Source: JAGQUL01 sp039811765 (lineage in GTDB: Bacteria > Actinomycetota > Thermoleophilia > Gaiellales > SKUG01). Taken from it: a DNA stretch of 7,105 nt. The stretch spans positions 1-7,105 of the forward strand of contig JBDHZF010000124.1 in NCBI GenBank assembly GCA_039811765.1, given 5' to 3'. How positions within the stretch are numbered: position 1 is the first letter of the stretch; every line of letters starts with the position of its first letter. Both the position numbers and the translations under genes were made by a program. Shown one piece after another: positions 4,722 to 7,105 of the stretch. The notes below the pieces were generated by a model, which was not told where the DNA came from, searched no databases, and saw only the letters and a program-made list of their open reading frames with translations.

Positions 4722-6185
4722 GTGCCGGCCGCGTCGAGCCGCTGCTGCTTGGCCATCGTGATCACGGCCGTCGCCCTTCTGAGCTTCGTCGCGCCATCGG
4801 CATTGGCGACCGCCACCGCTGACGACGCAGTCGCAGCTCTGAACGCGTTTCGTGCCGCGCACGGCCTGCCGGCCGCGATCACGCACCACCCGCTCATGGA
4901 CGAAGGGTGCGCGCGACATCTCGACTATCTTGCTTTGAACGGCGTGCTCACGCACGAGGAATGGCCGAACCTCCCCGGCGCCAGCGATCTCGGGCGCACG
5001 GCGGGCGGCACGGCGGTGTTGACGAACGAGCCCGACGTCACCAGCGTGGACCAGTGGCTTCGCGCGCCGTACCACTTGGCGCAGGTCCTCGATCCGAAAC
5101 TGTCGATGACCGGATACGCGTCGGGTCCCGGCGGATCGTGCCTCGTGACGCTGCCCGAATCGTGGCGATCCGGCAACGAAGCCGCGACTGACATCGCGGC
5201 GATCTTGGACGCTCGTCCCGTGGCCGACGGAACGTACGTGTTCCCCCCCGAAGGCGATGTCGATGTTCCGAACACGATCGACGTCTGCAGCGAATCCCCG
5301 ACCAGCCCTGCCGTCGACGTTGGTCTCGACTGCGCGACGAGCCCTCCCCCGATCTACGTCTGGACGTACCGAAACGACGAGCGCGTCGATGTGACGAGCG
5401 TCACGCTCACCGGTCCGTCGGGCGACGTCGAGGTGCGGCCCGCCGCCTACGGATCCCACTCGAAGCTGTTCATGCCCATGCAACCGCTCCAGGACAAAGC
5501 GCGCTACCGAGCCACCGCGACGAATGCCGATGGAACGACCCGAACGTGGACGTTTGCCGTGGCGCGACCAAAGCTCCCCGTCGCTGGACTTCGCGTCAGG
5601 CAACTGACGGAGCCCAGGTTGAAGGCGTTCGTCGGACGACGCAGCGGACTCGACGTGCAGATCGGTGGTGTCGTTCCACAGAACGTCGGCGAACTGGACG
5701 TCACCGCGCGCAGTGCGGATGGCGAGGTCGTGGTCGGCGCTCCGTACGTGGTTCCCACCTTTGCTCCTCGTGCCCATCTGCCCATTCGACGAGCGGGCAG
5801 GTGGACGATCTGCGCCACGGTCGGCGAGCATGAGGACTCGCTCTACAAACGATCAACCGCCTGCGCCGATTTCGTGGTGGGGCTGGACTTCGTTGGTCCG
5901 AAGATCTCGAAGTTCGAGGCCTCGAGCAGCGCTGGCGGACGCGTGTGGTTCAGGTGGACCGCGACGGACGCCCGCGCCGGGGATCGGCTGAAATGCGGCT
6001 GGCATCCCGGGCGCCAGGGCGCGTGGCGTTCGTGCGGCACGTTCTGGACCGGCCAAGGTCGGCGATCGGTGACGGGACTCCGCACGGCCCGCGTCGTGGC
6101 GTTTCGACTGACCGACGCTCGCGGCAACTCCCGAACCAAGATCGTCCGGCCATGGCGACGCCTGCCGGGCGTTCGCTACCAGTAG
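4722..6185 (+). CDS. Secreted CAP (SCP/PR-1-like) domain protein with Ig-like C-terminal domains
   Basis: 487 aa from GTG at 4722, 2 nt after the HD-GYP stop; a weak AAGG lies 10 nt upstream, so coupling to the gene before is likely. The signal peptide covers about residues 1-32 (one Arg, hydrophobic core 9-24, cleavage near ALATA). The CAP domain spans about 35-145: LNAFRAAHGLP, H66, TH-E-E (H78, E79), W112, and APYH-x-A-Q-V-L-D-P with H118 before a G-Y strand. The two His and the acidic residues of the CAP cavity are thus plausible. Residues 150-487 form Ig-like beta domains. The last one (about 390-475) has the C-x-W...W-x-x-C pair (C425, C438) and a T-D-A-R-G-N ending, a pattern common in large actinobacterial surface proteins. 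Eight Cys outside the leader suggest disulfides. There is no LPXTG and no TM anchor, so it is probably released or loosely wall-bound. The biochemical role of bacterial CAP proteins is generally unsettled. Confidence 0.88.
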   Translation: MPAASSRCCLAIVITAVALLSFVAPSALATATADDAVAALNAFRAAHGLPAAITHHPLMDEGCARHLDYLALNGVLTHEEWPNLPGASDLGRTAGGTAVLTNEPDVTSVDQWLRAPYHLAQVLDPKLSMTGYASGPGGSCLVTLPESWRSGNEAATDIAAILDARPVADGTYVFPPEGDVDVPNTIDVCSESPTSPAVDVGLDCATSPPPIYVWTYRNDERVDVTSVTLTGPSGDVEVRPAAYGSHSKLFMPMQPLQDKARYRATATNADGTTRTWTFAVARPKLPVAGLRVRQLTEPRLKAFVGRRSGLDVQIGGVVPQNVGELDVTARSADGEVVVGAPYVVPTFAPRAHLPIRRAGRWTICATVGEHEDSLYKRSTACADFVVGLDFVGPKISKFEASSSAGGRVWFRWTATDARAGDRLKCGWHPGRQGAWRSCGTFWTGQGRRSVTGLRTARVVAFRLTDARGNSRTKIVRPWRRLPGVRYQ

Positions 6186-6186
6186 G

Positions 6187-7105
6187 TCAGGCGTCCGGTC
6201 CGCCGCCGCGGCGGCGCCGAGCGTCGGCGCCGGGGATCAGGTCCAGCTCGCCCTCGCTGGCGGGTGCGTCGTCGCCGGCATCCAAGCCGCTGACATCGCC
6301 GAGCTGCGATCCATGCTCGTCGCCGGAGGGTTCTTCGCCGCGCTCGGTGCGCATGATCACGTCAACGTGCACGATGCGTGGACCATCGGTCTCCACGACC
6401 TCCATGCGCACGTTGCCGAGGCGCACGACGTCGCCTTCGTGCGGCGCTTGGCCGAGCAGTCCGAACACCACGCCGCCGATCGTGTTGTAGTCGTCGACTG
6501 GCAGGTCAAGGTCGTAGCGTTCGTTCAGCTCCTCGACGAGGAACTTGCCGTCCACGCGAATGTGTCCTTCGGCGATCTGCTCGAGCGGGCGTTCCGGACG
6601 ATCGTGCTCGTCGTCGATCTCCCCGACGATCTCCTCGATCAAGTCTTCGAGCGTGACGATTCCCGCGAGCGATCCGTACTCGTCGATCACGAGGGCCATG
6701 TGGCTCTTGGAGCGGCGGAAGTCCGCGAGCAATCCAGCGAGCGACTTGCTCTCCGGCACCACGTGCGCGGGGCGCAACAGGCTCTCCACGCGCACGCGGT
6801 CCTTGCCCTGCTGCTCGGCGGCGGTGAACAGGTCGCGGATGTGCAGGATGCCGATCACGTCGTCCATCGAGCCGCGGTAGATCGGGTAGCGCGTGAACGG
6901 CTGGCCGGCCACCGCCGCAAGCAACTCGGTGGGGGGCATGTCCACGGGGAACCCGATCACGTCGGGGCGCGGCACCATCACTTGGGCGACGTCGGTGTCG
7001 GCGAAGTCGAATACGTTGTAGAGCATCTCCTGTTCGCTCTCTTCGAGCACGCCGCCCTTGCTGGACTGCGACACGAGCATCTTCAGCTCTTCCTCGGAGT
7101 GGATC
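6187..7105 (-). CDS. CNNM/CorC/TlyC-family CBS-domain protein, C-terminal part (5' end off right edge)
   Basis: The frame stays open to the right edge: codons upstream of the internal ATG at 7080 read I-H-S-E-E-E-L-K, the usual lead-in of this family between its membrane domain and its CBS pair, so the true start lies outside. About 305 aa are visible. Order, counting from that ATG: VFDFADTDVAQVMVPR linker (23-38), CBS 1 (about 32-88), CBS 2 (about 105-152, ending LEDLIEEIVGEIDDEHD), CorC_HlyC domain (about 165-243: IRVDGKFLVEELN, YNTIGGVV, GPRIVHVDV), then a Gly/Asp/Glu-rich tail ending RRRRGGGPDA. Full-length members carry an N-terminal DUF21/CNNM membrane domain and are linked to Mg2+ (or Co2+) transport; the older 'hemolysin' name is not supported as a function. 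The CBS pair probably binds adenine nucleotides. It is convergent with the CAP gene, the stops being 1 nt apart. Confidence 0.93.
   Translation of the reverse strand, partial: IHSEEELKMLVSQSSKGGVLEESEQEMLYNVFDFADTDVAQVMVPRPDVIGFPVDMPPTELLAAVAGQPFTRYPIYRGSMDDVIGILHIRDLFTAAEQQGKDRVRVESLLRPAHVVPESKSLAGLLADFRRSKSHMALVIDEYGSLAGIVTLEDLIEEIVGEIDDEHDRPERPLEQIAEGHIRVDGKFLVEELNERYDLDLPVDDYNTIGGVVFGLLGQAPHEGDVVRLGNVRMEVVETDGPRIVHVDVIMRTERGEEPSGDEHGSQLGDVSGLDAGDDAPASEGELDLIPGADARRRRGGGPDA
6212..6232 (+). terminator. GC-rich hairpin after the CAP gene (candidate terminator, no U-tract)
   Basis: CGGCGCCGA (6212-6220) and TCGGCGCCG (6224-6232) form a perfect 9-bp stem with a 3-nt GCG loop, 27 nt past the CAP stop. 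A second perfect 16-nt palindrome (6201-6216) overlaps its left arm, so two alternative structures compete. No T-run follows on either strand; on the plus strand GGGATCAGG follows. Both structures lie inside the 3' end of the CNNM-family gene, in the codons for its Arg/Gly-rich tail. With no space between the convergent genes, this is the best candidate for stopping plus-strand transcription. U-less hairpins are proposed terminators in Actinobacteria, but a chance product of GC-rich repetitive codons is possible. Confidence 0.4.

Noticed and set aside
4620..5831. Minus-strand open frame opposite the CAP gene
   Set aside because: No recognisable motif, Arg-rich composition, and a well-supported secreted CAP protein on the opposite strand.
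1..7105. CRISPR array, insertion sequence, integrase, att site, or toxin-antitoxin pair
   Set aside because: I found no spaced direct repeats, transposase or recombinase motifs, terminal inverted repeats, or small paired toxin/antitoxin genes; the window reads as chromosomal with uniform composition.

Overview
This is GC-rich DNA, almost entirely coding, with strong third-position G/C bias, frequent GTG starts and genes that touch or overlap. The proteins (a multi-GAF HD-GYP protein, a secreted CAP protein with Ig-like C-terminal domains, a CorC/TlyC-type CBS protein) and the apparently leaderless promoter fit a high-GC actinobacterium, perhaps of the Thermoleophilia/Solirubrobacterales kind. 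That placement is an inference from protein style; no rRNA or other marker gene is present.

Layout. (1) Positions 1-2412, minus strand: a four-gene operon of exported proteins, transcribed right to left. Its order is secreted protein A1 (1687-2412), DUF916-like membrane protein B1 (809-1690), secreted protein A2 (165-776), DUF916-like protein B2 (from 165 off the left edge). A1 and A2 share spaced motifs (PAMR, D-Y, F-G-[FY]-x-V, WRGF, a matching C-terminal strand). B1 and B2 share an FVDV[ST]A strand just after the signal peptide. The operon therefore looks like a duplicated two-gene A-B cassette, with stop and start overlapping in each pair. It recalls the Firmicute WxL/DUF916 (Csc) surface clusters, but in an actinobacterial setting and in a diverged form. 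This is the most interesting part of the window. B1 has no normal start codon in the right place.

(2) Positions 2413-2574: a 162-bp divergent intergenic region holding a good -10 box for a probably leaderless plus-strand transcript.

(3) Positions 2575-6185, plus strand: a two-gene operon. It encodes a 714-aa GAF-GAF-GAF-HD-GYP protein (probable cyclic-di-GMP phosphodiesterase or sensor) and, 2 nt downstream, a secreted 487-aa CAP-domain protein with Ig-like C-terminal domains.

(4) Positions 6187-7105, minus strand: the C-terminal part of a CNNM/CorC/TlyC-family protein (CBS pair plus CorC_HlyC domain), convergent with the CAP gene. Its stop lies 1 nt from the CAP stop, and a strong GC hairpin lies inside its 3' end.

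Taken together, most of the window concerns the cell envelope: two exported A-B pairs, a secreted CAP protein coupled to a cytoplasmic signalling enzyme, and a membrane CBS protein. A regulatory link between the HD-GYP protein and the divergent surface operon is possible but is only an inference from position.
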